Below, in pieces: positions 1-7,651 of a DNA stretch of 64,000 nt. The stretch is from Enterococcus devriesei (GTDB lineage: Bacteria; Bacillota; Bacilli; Lactobacillales; Enterococcaceae): contig NZ_JXKM01000004.1 in NCBI RefSeq assembly GCF_001885905.1, positions 306,884 to 370,883 of the forward strand. The letters run 5' to 3'. The position numbers and the translations under genes were made by a program. The notes under the pieces were generated by a model. It made no database searches. It saw only the letters and a list, made by a program, of their open reading frames with translations, and was not told where the DNA came from. Position 1 is the first letter of the stretch. Each line of letters starts with the position of its first letter.

Positions 1-57
1 GCCAAAGAATTTGACAGCAAAGGCTTTTTTTATTTTTTCCATTCATTTTTAGTGCCC

Positions 58-482
58 CTAGTCCATTTTCCCTAATAATCGCTTAAATCCCTCAAGCTGG
101 GCTAAATCCACCTCTAGCTCACCATTCTCACAACGTTGAATAATATCACTCAAAACACCTTGCGGAACTGCTACCAGACCATCGATTATCTGAAACATTG
201 AATCATCATAGGGTGTGTACAAAGGATGATAGACACCTTTTATTTCAGGAATGCTATGGTGAGGATCGGCATAATTTCTCATTTCAAAGTAACTAACTAC
301 TTGATTCAATTCATCTGGACTGTAATCTTTGCCATCCATCTTTTGAATGACTCTATCAATGATCCTTTGGGATACGTACCAAATACCAGCTTGTTGTAAA
401 CTTCGTCTTTCGTTACATTGAAACCTTGTTGAAGCATAAAACGATATGATTGTTCTACTAATGGTGGGTAAATAATATTCAA
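58..482 (-). pseudogene. Hypothetical protein of integrated element, frameshifted
   Basis: I do not recognise the family. The open part (58-339) starts at an internal Met, but the reading frame continues upstream without a start as far as a point near 406-408. There it must switch by one base to a second frame that begins at a TTG (480-482) preceded by a strong GGAGG about 7 bases away. Joined, the product is about 141 residues, acidic and without membrane segments. The simplest explanation is loss of one base near 406-408. It lies at the left end of an integrated-element fragment, transcribed with the small genes to its right. It could be a real pseudogene or a sequencing error. Confidence 0.5.
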
Positions 483-686
483 TTTAATTCCTCCTACTCG
501 ACCGAAAATTCGGTTTAGTAACCTTTAACGACTGACAATTGACTTCTGTGACGTTTCAACTTATGTGCTCCGTTTCCGGAATTTCCTTCGCCCCACGCTA
601 GGAATTTTATTTTGCATTGTCTCTTAAAAAACGATCAGCTTCTTGTTTGCTGATGCGCTCGTAACCATCAATCAACACTACCTTAA

Positions 687-905
687 TTAAGCTGCTCTTA
701 ATGAGCTTTTTAAGTGTGTTGTAACTTGTTGACAGATACACTTTGCCGCTTGTGTGTAATTCATCGCTACAGGTTGTTCTAACTGCTTTTTGTATTCGTC
801 AATAAAAATGATAGCTTGCTGTTTCCCTTCCGCTGCTGCCGCTTCTTTTACCATCTCACGCAATGCCGGTGATAGGTCTAATTCATCAATACTCAACTTT
901 GCCAT
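687..905 (-). CDS. Small hypothetical protein of integrated element
   Basis: The likely start is the ATG at 903-905 (protein begins MAKLSIDEL), with an AAGGTG ribosome site about 6 bases upstream; a longer version would begin at 923. The product is about 72 residues, soluble and of unknown function. The stop at 687 may not be the original one. Adding one base in the A-run near 708 opens another frame down to 607, ending in a helical segment ISKQEADRF, so the intact protein may have been about 100 residues. It sits in a run of small minus-strand genes upstream of an antirepressor and was probably co-transcribed with them. Confidence 0.45.
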   Translation of the reverse strand: MAKLSIDELDLSPALREMVKEAAAAEGKQQAIIFIDEYKKQLEQPVAMNYTQAAKCICQQVTTHLKSSLRAA

Positions 906-993
906 TTGTTTCACCTTCTTCATTGGAAAATATGAGTTTATTTTCTTTTGGGTATAAATACCTTAGAACAATAGTTCAACAATAATTATTAAA

Positions 994-1302
994 CTATCTA
1001 GCTTCATTACTAGGCTTAGAATTGATTTGTGCCCGTCTAAGTTTCTTCATTCGATCAGATGCTGCTTTTCGTTGTTCATCAGTCATCGTGTTCTTTCGTT
1101 TTGAACTTATGGAGACTGTTCCGATAATTTCACCTTCTAACAATGCAATTATCCCGTTCTCTTCAACTATCTTCCTTGTCGGGTTTACTAAGTCTTGCCA
1201 TTTGCGATTGAGAACAGGAACATCACCATAGTAATGCCATTCATTTAATTCACGTTCTAGGCTGATAATAACTTCCTGTTCTTCTCTTGGTACGTAAGCC
1301 AC
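994..1302 (-). CDS. Hypothetical protein
   Basis: A 102-residue soluble protein starting at a GTG that follows an AGGGGG ribosome site located inside the end of the upstream Rha-type gene (stop at 1306), so the two are translationally close. The N-terminal half is acidic; the C-terminal end is strongly basic (KKLRRAQ). The family is not recognised. Its position in the early-gene side of an integrated element, next to an antirepressor and a repressor, suggests an accessory phage or plasmid-like regulatory gene, but nothing in the sequence proves a function. Confidence 0.5.
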   Translation of the reverse strand: MAYVPREEQEVIISLERELNEWHYYGDVPVLNRKWQDLVNPTRKIVEENGIIALLEGEIIGTVSISSKRKNTMTDEQRKAASDRMKKLRRAQINSKPSNEAR

Positions 1303-1305
1303 TTC

Positions 1306-1980
1306 TTATACCCCCTGTTCAACTTTCTCAGGTGTTTTGAGAGTCGTCTGATAAACAACTACACCGACATTCAAAATTAGCTTAATGTCATCATATGAGT
1401 ATCCAAGTTGTATTAATCCTGTTACTAATGACTCGATTTGATTAACAGCAGCCTGTTCCTTTGTAGTAAGAAAATCGAGCGGTGTAGCTTTCGGCTTGGC
1501 ACCTCTAGCATCGCGTAGCTGCTTAGTATTGAAACCCAACGCCTTCTTGTATACCAAATCAGTGAAGTGTTTATAAAAATGACCACTGAACCCCACTTCT
1601 TTAATTGCATCAGTTAGTGACACACGTATCGCTTTACCTTTCGCACGTTCTAAACGCCTTGTCATCAACTCTGCTTCCATCTCATAGAATTGTTTGACCA
1701 ATTCCGTTTTAAATTCAACTACCTTAGCTGTATTATCTAAAAATGTAATAAGTAAAGTAGCTTGTTGCTGGTTAAGATGATAAAATTTTGCCTTTTGACC
1801 ACTTGGCATAGCTCGGATTTCAAATCCGACCCTTCCAAAGATTTCTAGCCGATCTTGATGGGTACGAATTAAGCGAGTCACACTGTCACGACTATTTCCA
1901 GAAAACTCCGCTATGACTTCATCTGTAGTAAATGGTTCACTATTTAAATCTTCGGATTTAATAAATACTAATTCCTGCAT
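1306..1980 (-). CDS. Rha family phage regulatory protein (antirepressor-like)
   Basis: 224 residues. The N-terminal ~100 residues match the Rha pattern: a strand-rich start, then a segment SGNSRDSVTRLIRTHQDRLE and a FYEMEAEL region typical of phage Rha/AntA-type regulators. The C-terminal ~100 residues form a second helical domain seen in phage antirepressors. Rha proteins are known from lambdoid and Gram-positive prophages and modulate the lysogenic decision. Here it sits upstream of two small hypothetical genes and downstream of a small HTH-like gene, all diverging from the XRE repressor at 2361. It supports a prophage-like or integrative-element origin for the first 4.7 kb. Confidence 0.75.
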   Translation of the reverse strand: MQELVFIKSEDLNSEPFTTDEVIAEFSGNSRDSVTRLIRTHQDRLEIFGRVGFEIRAMPSGQKAKFYHLNQQQATLLITFLDNTAKVVEFKTELVKQFYEMEAELMTRRLERAKGKAIRVSLTDAIKEVGFSGHFYKHFTDLVYKKALGFNTKQLRDARGAKPKATPLDFLTTKEQAAVNQIESLVTGLIQLGYSYDDIKLILNVGVVVYQTTLKTPEKVEQGV

Positions 1981-1983
1981 CTC

Positions 1984-2193
1984 TTACCCCTCCTTATAAA
2001 TCTTTTCGTTGACTAGCCAATCAACCAATTTCTTGTAGACAGTTTTGCGGACTAATAGAAGTTGTTCATTTTCTATTAGTCCAAGTGTCTTGGCTGAAAT
2101 ACCCATCTCACAAGCTGCAGCTCCTAACGTAATAGTCTTACGTGCACGTCGCTCACGAGGCTTAGCAGCCATTTCTGAATCAAGTTCAAACAT
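1984..2193 (-). CDS. Small HTH-like DNA-binding protein
   Basis: 69 residues, basic N-terminus (PRERRARK) followed by a segment TLGAAACEMGISAKTLGLIE that looks like a helix-turn-helix of the excisionase/MerR-like kind. It is the first gene of the leftward early operon; its start lies just left of the palindromic operators at 2209-2285, so it is expected to be repressed by the divergent XRE protein. A Cro-like or excisionase-like role is an inference from position. The stop is 4 bases from the start of the Rha-type gene, indicating one operon. Confidence 0.55.
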   Translation of the reverse strand: MFELDSEMAAKPRERRARKTITLGAAACEMGISAKTLGLIENEQLLLVRKTVYKKLVDWLVNEKIYKEG

Positions 2194-2208
2194 CTAATCA
2201 CCTCTTTT

Positions 2209-2285
2209 TCCCATTTATTGGGATTTGATATTTTTAGTTTAATTCCCATTTATTGGGATGTCAACCTTTTTCTCATTTTTTGGGA
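2209..2285. promoter_or_regulatory. Three palindromic operators between divergent early genes
   Basis: Two perfect copies of the palindrome TCCCATTTATTGGGA lie at 2209-2223 and 2244-2258, and a degenerate copy, TCTCATTTTTTGGGA, at 2271-2285. They fill the gap between the leftward small HTH gene and the rightward XRE repressor gene. Spacing, copy number and symmetry are those of a lambda-type operator region for the neighbouring repressor, which is an inference from context. Confidence 0.75.
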
Positions 2286-2360
2286 AATAAATTGATTTTC
2301 CGTAAGATTTGATGTAGTCTAGCCATAAGAATAAATTGATATGAAAGGACTTTTAAACGG

Positions 2361-3317
2361 ATGAATAGAATGAAAGAGCTGAGGAAGGAAAAAAAAGTTA
2401 CTTTAATTGAGATGAGTAAAATATTAAAAATACCACGATCCACTCTTAGTAGGTATGAAAATGGGGACAGCGAACCTAAACAAAAAACTTGGGAAGAATT
2501 AGCAAATTACTTTGATGTACCAGTTGCTTATTTAATGGGAGTAAGTAATCAAAAGATTGATGATCAAAAAGCACTGGAAATTGCGAAAAACATTTATAAG
2601 CGCTATCTGACTGATGAAAGGCTGGATGAGAAACAAAAAAAAGCAGTTAGATATTTTAATAATGAAAACCTAGATGAAGTTTTAAAAAGTGGTATGCGAC
2701 AATACTTTGCGATTCCTGCCGTTAAAGAAAATATTGATTGGCAAGATTTAGAAAATAATGGTTTTTTAAATACGTGGTTAGATGGATATTTAGAAAATCG
2801 CTACCTTAAAGAAGTAAAAACCAATCAAAATTTGATTACAAATACCTATTACAGTATTCCTGATTGCGACGAGATTGATACTTATTCAAATATAGATAAT
2901 GAAGTCCAGATACCTATTGATGATAGTTTCTTAAAAATGATTTCTTCCGAAATTCCTCAAAAGCTTACTGACGAAATACATCAATTAAAATCAGATGATA
3001 CCACTTTGCTTATTTCTAATTACGAAAACGCCGTTAGTGAGGAACTTCAAAAAGAAATAAATAATATCTTAGATGAAGCACGAGAAAAAATATCTATTCT
3101 TAAAGAAAAGTATCCTGATAATCCAAATGAAATAAAACAGATTACTGCTCTCATAACTAATTCCCGATCTGGTAAATACGAAGTTTGGTCACGAGTTGGA
3201 GAAGTTGAAGAAAATGATGAAATCAATATATCCGAACCTCTTAAAGAAATGTTTATACAAATCGGATCAGAAATATTAGAATACAAGAACAACGATTTCA
3301 AAGAGACTTACAAGTAA
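2361..3317 (+). CDS. XRE-family repressor of integrated element
   Basis: 318 residues. Residues 3-58 are a classic HTH_3 domain (ILKIPRSTLSRYENG recognition region, then FDVPVAYLMG). The remaining ~255 residues are acidic and hydrophilic, not recognised, and longer than a typical cI-type C-terminal domain; no S24 peptidase or metallopeptidase motif is evident. It is transcribed divergently from the Rha operon across three palindromic operators and directly precedes the integrase, the standard lysogeny-module order. The likely role is keeping the early operon silent. The unusually long C-terminal region may sense an inducer, which is speculation. Confidence 0.7.
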   Translation: MNRMKELRKEKKVTLIEMSKILKIPRSTLSRYENGDSEPKQKTWEELANYFDVPVAYLMGVSNQKIDDQKALEIAKNIYKRYLTDERLDEKQKKAVRYFNNENLDEVLKSGMRQYFAIPAVKENIDWQDLENNGFLNTWLDGYLENRYLKEVKTNQNLITNTYYSIPDCDEIDTYSNIDNEVQIPIDDSFLKMISSEIPQKLTDEIHQLKSDDTTLLISNYENAVSEELQKEINNILDEAREKISILKEKYPDNPNEIKQITALITNSRSGKYEVWSRVGEVEENDEINISEPLKEMFIQIGSEILEYKNNDFKETYK

Positions 3318-3394
3318 TTCCCTACCCTGTCCAATAGTGGACACCCTCCATACATATCCAACGCCCCACGTTAGGTACTGGGAGGAAAAGCACA

Positions 3395-4512
3395 ATGGCA
3401 ACAATATCTTGCTATATAACTAAAAAAGGTGAAAAACGTTGGATGGTTAAAGCCTATTTAGGTGTTAATCCGACAACTAATAAACAAGTCAACTTACAGA
3501 AAAAAGGCTTCTCCAATAAGAAAGAAGCTCAACTATTCTATAATCGTAAAATTGTAGAAATTGAAAAAAATGGTTTTTCAAGTCAGCGTGCGGATACGTT
3601 CAAAGAAGTTTATGGGCTTTGGCTTGAAACATACAAGCTCACAGTGAAGAAATCTAGTTATAACCGTTTGAAGCTACAGTTCAAAAGCATATACTTCCTG
3701 CTTTTGGTGATCAAAAAATAAAAACGATCAAGCCAGTGGACTTACAGCAGTATGCGAATGAAAAGAGTGAACAGATTCAAGAATACCGGCTGCAGTTATC
3801 CAACATTTCTCGAATCTTCGAGTTTGCAATCAAGCAAGGAATCATCGCGACTAATCCTATAAGAATGATCACGATCCCCAAAAAGAAAGCCAATCTCAAA
3901 AAGAAAAAAATTAAATATTTTACAAAAAATGAACTAAATATCTTACTCGGTGACGCAAAAAAGAATGAGCCTTACAAGAACTATGCTTTCCTTTACCTGA
4001 TGGCTAATACAGGTTGTCGCAAGGGGGAAGTTTTAGGGTTGCAGTGGGATTGTATCGACTTTGACAATAATATACTGGAGATTCGGCAAACACTCGCCAG
4101 AGGAGAAAACAGACGGTTATATCTTGAAGAACCTAAAACCTCTCATTCTTTTAGGACAATTCCCCTTGATGATAAAACTATCTCTATTTTGAAATCATGG
4201 CGAAAAATTCAACGAGAAACAATGTTGCAAGTCGGAGTTAATACGATGAGTTCAAAGCAACTTGTTTTCAGCTCACCACTTAATGAGTTTATCAATATGG
4301 ATATTCCCAACCGCTGGATGGCTCGAATTTGCAAAAGAACCAATATACCAATATTAACACCCCATTCCCTACGCCATACTTTTTCCACGCTCTTGATCAG
4401 TGAAGGTGTGAATCCTAAGGCTGTCTCAGAATTACTTGGTCACTCATCCGTAGCGCTCACCTTAGATATTTATACTGGTGTCTATGAGACAGGAAAAAAC
4501 CAGCACAATTAA
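3395..4512 (+). pseudogene. Tyrosine recombinase/integrase, frameshifted
   Basis: Two adjoining open frames make one site-specific integrase. 3395-3721 encodes the arm-binding N-terminal domain; 3736-4512 encodes the core-binding and catalytic domains. The frame must change by one base near 3667-3669, where CGTTTGAAG replaces the expected CGTTTTGAAG; repaired, the text reads RFEATVQKHILPAFGDQK without a break. Catalytic residues are visible: the first Arg in TGCRKGEVLG, then HSLRHTF, LLGHSS and the nucleophile Tyr in LDIYTGV. The repaired length, about 372 residues, fits Tn916/phage-type integrases. As written it is inactive. A tRNA-like 3' end lies about 200 bases downstream, as expected for its attachment site. 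Confidence 0.85.
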
Positions 4513-4719
4513 ATTATTGGCTGGCATAATCAATTAGAAAAAAAGTGTATAGAAAAGTGTTTAGATTGATATGAAAATGTTTGAGGATATGTGAAAATTA
4601 AAAAAAGCTTTTTCCATCTAAAAAGCCCATAATAGCAGTGTTTTTAATTACTCTATTGATAAGCAGTGAAACACCATAAGCCCTATTTTTTAAACTTGGT
4701 GTTTTACTCGTTCAATGAT

Positions 4720-4806
4720 GTAGTCCGCATTTAAGACAGAGGTGTTGGTTCGATTCCAGCTGTCCACGTTTTTACACGCTTGCGAGCCTCGCTGGCGTTT
4801 TTTTCT
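4720..4806 (+). other. tRNA-like 3' end (probable attachment site) and terminator
   Basis: GTTGG-TTCGATT-CCAGC (about 4744-4760) has the form of a tRNA T-arm, followed by a 7-base acceptor-like strand TGTCCAC and G. No matching 5' acceptor (GTGGACA) or D-arm occurs upstream, so this is not a whole tRNA. It is followed by a GC-rich hairpin, GCGAG-c-CTCGC, and a T-run (about 4774-4806), probably the terminator of the original tRNA gene. With an integrase just upstream, this fits one junction of an element inserted in a tRNA gene; the other junction would lie left of the window. Confidence 0.45.
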
Positions 4807-4855
4807 TTCTATCAGATTGATAGGATCAGTCAACAACTCAAAAAGGATTGTTTTA

Positions 4856-4972
4856 ATGAAAAAATTTTACAGCTGTCTCTACCGTCAGCCAAGATATATC
4901 GTTTATCGGTTAGCTATCGGTTTTTGTCTGCTTTTTTGGCTTTGTATCGGACTTGGCTTCATTTTATTCTGA
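4856..4972 (+). CDS. Small single-pass membrane protein
   Basis: A 38-residue product with a basic N-terminus (MKKFYSCLYRQPRY) and one hydrophobic helix (LAIGFCLLFWLCIGLGFILF). The ATG is preceded by AAAGGA at about 8 bases and the stop is followed within 15 bases by a strong terminator, which supports a real monocistronic gene. It is outside the integrated element. The function is unknown; small inner-membrane proteins of this type can be regulators or toxins, but no antitoxin is visible. Confidence 0.45.
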   Translation: MKKFYSCLYRQPRYIVYRLAIGFCLLFWLCIGLGFILF

Positions 4973-4986
4973 TACTATTATCGTTA

Positions 4987-5021
4987 AGAAACCTTCGTTA
5001 AGACGAAGGTTTCTTTTTTTG
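4987..5021 (+). terminator. Rho-independent terminator
   Basis: AGAAACCTTCG and CGAAGGTTTCT form an 11-bp stem with a short loop, followed by a T-run. It ends transcription of the small membrane protein gene. Confidence 0.85.
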
Positions 5022-5073
5022 TTTTGAGTAAATTTTGCGTATCTTAAGATGACAAACTTTTAAGCAGTACGTC

Positions 5074-5102
5074 TTTACTTTTCGAACAAATGTTCGTATA
5101 AT
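5074..5102 (+). promoter_or_regulatory. SOS promoter with LexA box
   Basis: CGAACAAATGTTCG at 5083-5096 matches the Gram-positive LexA (DinR) consensus CGAAC-N4-GTTCG exactly. It lies between a -35-like TTTACT (5074-5079) and a perfect -10 TATAAT (5097-5102) with a 17-base spacer. The downstream gene pair should therefore be induced by DNA damage. Confidence 0.85.
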
Positions 5103-5120
5103 GATTTTGAGGTGATAAGC

Positions 5121-5375
5121 ATGTCTATGATTAGTCCAGATTCTGTTGAATTATTTTATCGAACTTATGATTCTTTAGCCAAAGACTCTCTTCCTTTAGC
5201 ACTGTTTCTAAATCAAATAACTGAAAAAATGGATGCCGAAGAGCGTGATTATTTCATCATGCCTGCCAAAAAGTCCGGTCGCAAAAAAGATATTTGTTTT
5301 CAATTTGAACGGATTGACGACGAACTCGTTTTTAAAGGGATTCACACGAGGAGGAAGGCCGATGGACACACTTAA
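5121..5375 (+). CDS. SOS-induced small hypothetical protein (DUF5960-like?)
   Basis: About 84 residues; the start is the ATG at 5121 behind GAGGTG. It is a soluble protein with a conserved-looking core KKSGRKKDICFQFERIDD. Such small proteins are found beside Y-family UV-resistance polymerase genes on enterococcal and streptococcal mobile elements; I suspect a DUF5960-type protein but cannot confirm it. It directly follows a perfect LexA box promoter and overlaps the next gene by 14 bases, so the pair is an SOS operon. No polymerase gene (UmuC/UvrX type) accompanies it here, making this a possible remnant or a stand-alone SOS unit. Confidence 0.55.
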   Translation: MSMISPDSVELFYRTYDSLAKDSLPLALFLNQITEKMDAEERDYFIMPAKKSGRKKDICFQFERIDDELVFKGIHTRRKADGHT

Positions 5376-5622
5376 AGGAACCGTCTCAAAATTAAAAATC
5401 ATCCAGTATTCTCAACATCCATTAGTCTATTTTCGTTTGGCAGAGACCAACTGCTTGATCGCTAGTCATTCGTTGAATTTTTTGGCCGATGTAGAAGATG
5501 GAATGAAACTTATAGTAACGGGTACGCGGAACAAACGAGGGCAATTAATTGTTGCTAAGTACGCCGTTTTAGGAAAAACAAAATTAATGATTGATTTTGA
5601 ACGCTATCAATCAGTCAGCTAA
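5362..5622 (+). CDS. SOS operon second gene, hypothetical (YolD-like size)
   Basis: 86 residues from ATG 5362, preceded by GAGGAAGG. The start lies inside the previous gene, indicating translational coupling. The product begins MDTLKGTVSKLKI and has mixed strand/helix composition with no membrane segment. In size and position it resembles the YolD-type partner of Y-family polymerases, but I cannot see a diagnostic motif, so this is only an analogy. It is followed immediately by a strong terminator, so the SOS transcript ends here. Confidence 0.5.
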   Translation: MDTLKGTVSKLKIIQYSQHPLVYFRLAETNCLIASHSLNFLADVEDGMKLIVTGTRNKRGQLIVAKYAVLGKTKLMIDFERYQSVS

Positions 5623-5658
5623 AAGGACACGCCAATACACCCGGCGTGTCCTTTCTTT
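5622..5658 (+). terminator. Terminator of SOS gene pair
   Basis: AAAGGACACGCC and GGCGTGTCCTTT form a perfect 12-bp stem (5622-5633 / 5643-5654) followed by T-rich sequence. Confidence 0.9.
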
Positions 5659-5668
5659 TATTCTTTTT

Positions 5669-6094
5669 TTAACGGACAACCATGACATTACAAGGGGCAT
5701 TATTGACAACATAAGCGGTAGTGGATCCTAGCAATAAACGTGAAAAAGTTCCCGTCCCCGTGGCCCCCATAATAATCAAATCAATTTTTTCTTGTTCAGC
5801 ATAAGCAACGATAGTCGCTTTGGGATTGCCTTCATCAATAACTGAAGTATGAGTGATATCTGGCGGAAGCAATTCTTCTAGTGATTCGACTACAGCGTTT
5901 GCGGCTTTATTAACGTTTTTCATAATATGGTCCACCGCATAGGGCTCCGCACCAAGTCGATTGGTATCTGCGACAATTAAAATATGCAAATGCGCTTCGT
6001 TCCGACGGGTTACCTCGATTGCCTCTTGAAATGCTCTTCGGGCCTGATCAGATGAATCAACTGCAACTAAAATATTTTTGTATGCTTCTTTCAT
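5669..6094 (-). CDS. Universal stress protein UspA family
   Basis: 141 residues. The correct start is ATG 6094, behind GGGAGG; the frame stays open further upstream but has no ribosome site there. It begins ILVAVDSSDQARRAF and ends with the ATP-binding motif GATGTGTFSRLLLGSTT, the G-2x-G-9x-G(S/T) signature of nucleotide-binding UspA proteins. These are small cytoplasmic Rossmann-like dimers that raise survival under stress; the precise role is unknown. Four paralogues lie within 6 kb here. A hairpin with a T-run about 110 bases upstream of the start could act as an attenuator. Confidence 0.9.
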   Translation of the reverse strand: MKEAYKNILVAVDSSDQARRAFQEAIEVTRRNEAHLHILIVADTNRLGAEPYAVDHIMKNVNKAANAVVESLEELLPPDITHTSVIDEGNPKATIVAYAEQEKIDLIIMGATGTGTFSRLLLGSTTAYVVNNAPCNVMVVR

Positions 6095-6200
6095 AATAAG
6101 ACCTCCCTTTACTCCATTGTATCCATAAAACGGTTCATTTGTACAGAAATTATAAAGCGCTTTCCAAACAGATGTCTGCCCTTTGATCAAAAGGCAAATA

Positions 6201-6228
6201 AAAAAAGTACCTTGGGGACCAAGGCACT
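6201..6228 (-). terminator. Hairpin with T-run upstream of uspA (possible attenuator)
   Basis: On the minus strand GTGCCTTGG and CCAAGGTAC pair around a short loop and are followed by a run of T. The 6095-6540 gap contains no convincing gene upstream of it, so this may be a leader attenuator of the uspA gene or the terminator of an unseen small RNA. A second hairpin, GCTAG-tcattcga-CTAGC, lies at about 6240-6258. The rest of the gap is AT-rich and featureless. Confidence 0.45.
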
Positions 6229-6540
6229 TAAAGGGGATGCTAGTCATTCGACTAGCTAAGAAAGATTGAGAGAGGTCTTCCTCATAATCATATTTTACCA
6301 GATTTCTTTCTATTTTTGGTGATTTTAGAAATTGTTTTTTTAACATTTTTAAATTTATTCACGATGTTACTAAATTTTTTAGCTATATCATCTCAGATAT
6401 TTTTCTTTTTATCCCATTTAAACATAATATAAATGGTTATTTTTAAATAGAAAAAGGCTAAACAAAACAAGCTCACAACTTTTTCGTTACAAGCTTGCTT
6501 AAACACTTCGATATTTTTTTCACAAATACGAGTAAAAAAA

Positions 6541-6804
6541 TTAAACTCCTACGTATTTTAATTCTAAGCCTTTGACTTCATCTTGCTGTTCTACTTGATA
6601 TGAAGTAAAAAGGGTATTCATTGTTTGTGGGTCTAAAGCCAGCTTAACAAAGGTTGGTAACTCTTTTGCTTGCTGAGTGCTTTTTGTTTGAGACGCAATC
6701 AACGGTTCAATCATTTTTGCAAAGCCGCTCGTGATTGAAATAGTCTTCTTCTCACAACGAATAGCATCTCTTAATTCAACAGGATTCGCAACTACTTTTT
6801 TCAT
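6541..6804 (-). CDS. Hypothetical protein, 87 residues
   Basis: The start chosen is ATG 6804 (MKKVVANPVEL), correctly spaced from GAAGAGGTG; a longer frame has no ribosome site. The product is a small soluble protein with a central helical stretch FAKMIEPLIASQ. The family is not recognised. It has its own strong ribosome site and is divergent from the HEAT-like gene at 6935, with about 130 bases of AT-rich sequence between them containing the promoters of both. Confidence 0.55.
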   Translation of the reverse strand: MKKVVANPVELRDAIRCEKKTISITSGFAKMIEPLIASQTKSTQQAKELPTFVKLALDPQTMNTLFTSYQVEQQDEVKGLELKYVGV

Positions 6805-6934
6805 TCCCATCACCTCTTCTTTTTTTTGATGATAGCATAGCCAATCTAATAAAGCAACGATTTTGTGAACTAAAACACAAAAATATTTTATCAACGCTAC
6901 TTAGAATCTGCTATACTTTTTTTGAGGTGATCAA

Positions 6935-7609
6935 ATGAAAAAGGATTTACAACGAAAAATACGAGGCCAGATAAACGATGACTATGTAGCAGTTTACCAA
7001 AAAAAATCAGAAAATGAATTGCTAGAACTCCTCTATTCAGAAGAAGCTTGGCAGCGTTCTGTTGCCGCTGAACTGCTGCTACTGACACCCGAAACTACAG
7101 ATATCTTGTTAAAAAAGTTACAAGTTGAAAAAGCCTTATACACCCGTTTAGCGATTACAAAAAAGCTGGAAAGCGGTGATCAAGAAACCGCCAAAAAAAT
7201 GATCACCTACCTAGCACGGATCGGCAACAACCAACATCGCCAGCCGATCCCGCCGTCAAAAAAGCAATCGTTTCCCTTACCACGCGATTTGATTGCTCGT
7301 TCACTAGGCCGGATGCAGCCGGCAATTTTTAGCACCCTGTTAGCTGCACTAGAAAACCTTTCTGTTTTGCAGTTAAGTGAAATCCTGGATGCGATTGGCT
7401 ATATGGCTTTTTATCAGCCGTCCTTAGCCACCACAGAAACTTATCAACGACTACTAAAAGTCAGAAAGACGATGATTGATCAGCCATTGATTCAGTGGAA
7501 ATTAGTGATTTGTTTTTCGGCATTTCCGCAAAGCAAAGAATTATTATTACGCGAAAAAGAATTTGCACCTGAAGCACGACGGTCATTGCGTTCGCTTGCT
7601 AAAAAATAA
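6935..7609 (+). CDS. HEAT-repeat-like helical protein
   Basis: 224 residues, almost entirely predicted helix, with repeated leucine-rich antiparallel helix pairs such as AWQRSVAAELLLLTPE and LIARSLGRMQPAIFSTLLAAL, as in HEAT/armadillo-type scaffolds. There are no catalytic motifs, signal peptide or membrane segment. The start ATG 6935 follows TTTGAGGTG. It ends at a bidirectional terminator shared with the MerR gene. The role is unknown; HEAT-like proteins usually mediate protein-protein binding. Confidence 0.5.
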   Translation: MKKDLQRKIRGQINDDYVAVYQKKSENELLELLYSEEAWQRSVAAELLLLTPETTDILLKKLQVEKALYTRLAITKKLESGDQETAKKMITYLARIGNNQHRQPIPPSKKQSFPLPRDLIARSLGRMQPAIFSTLLAALENLSVLQLSEILDAIGYMAFYQPSLATTETYQRLLKVRKTMIDQPLIQWKLVICFSAFPQSKELLLREKEFAPEARRSLRSLAKK

Positions 7610-7643
7610 ACCGACTTCATTAATCATTAATGAGGTCGGTTTA
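7607..7643. terminator. Bidirectional terminator
   Basis: AAATAAACCGACTTCATTAA pairs with its downstream complement around a short loop (about 7605-7643). It has A and T runs on either side and separates two convergent genes. Confidence 0.85.
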
Positions 7644-7651
7644 TTTGCTGA

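Noticed and set aside
4742..4972. Longer frame starting inside the tRNA-like sequence
   Set aside because: It would run through the T-arm and a terminator; only the internal ATG at 4856 has a ribosome site.
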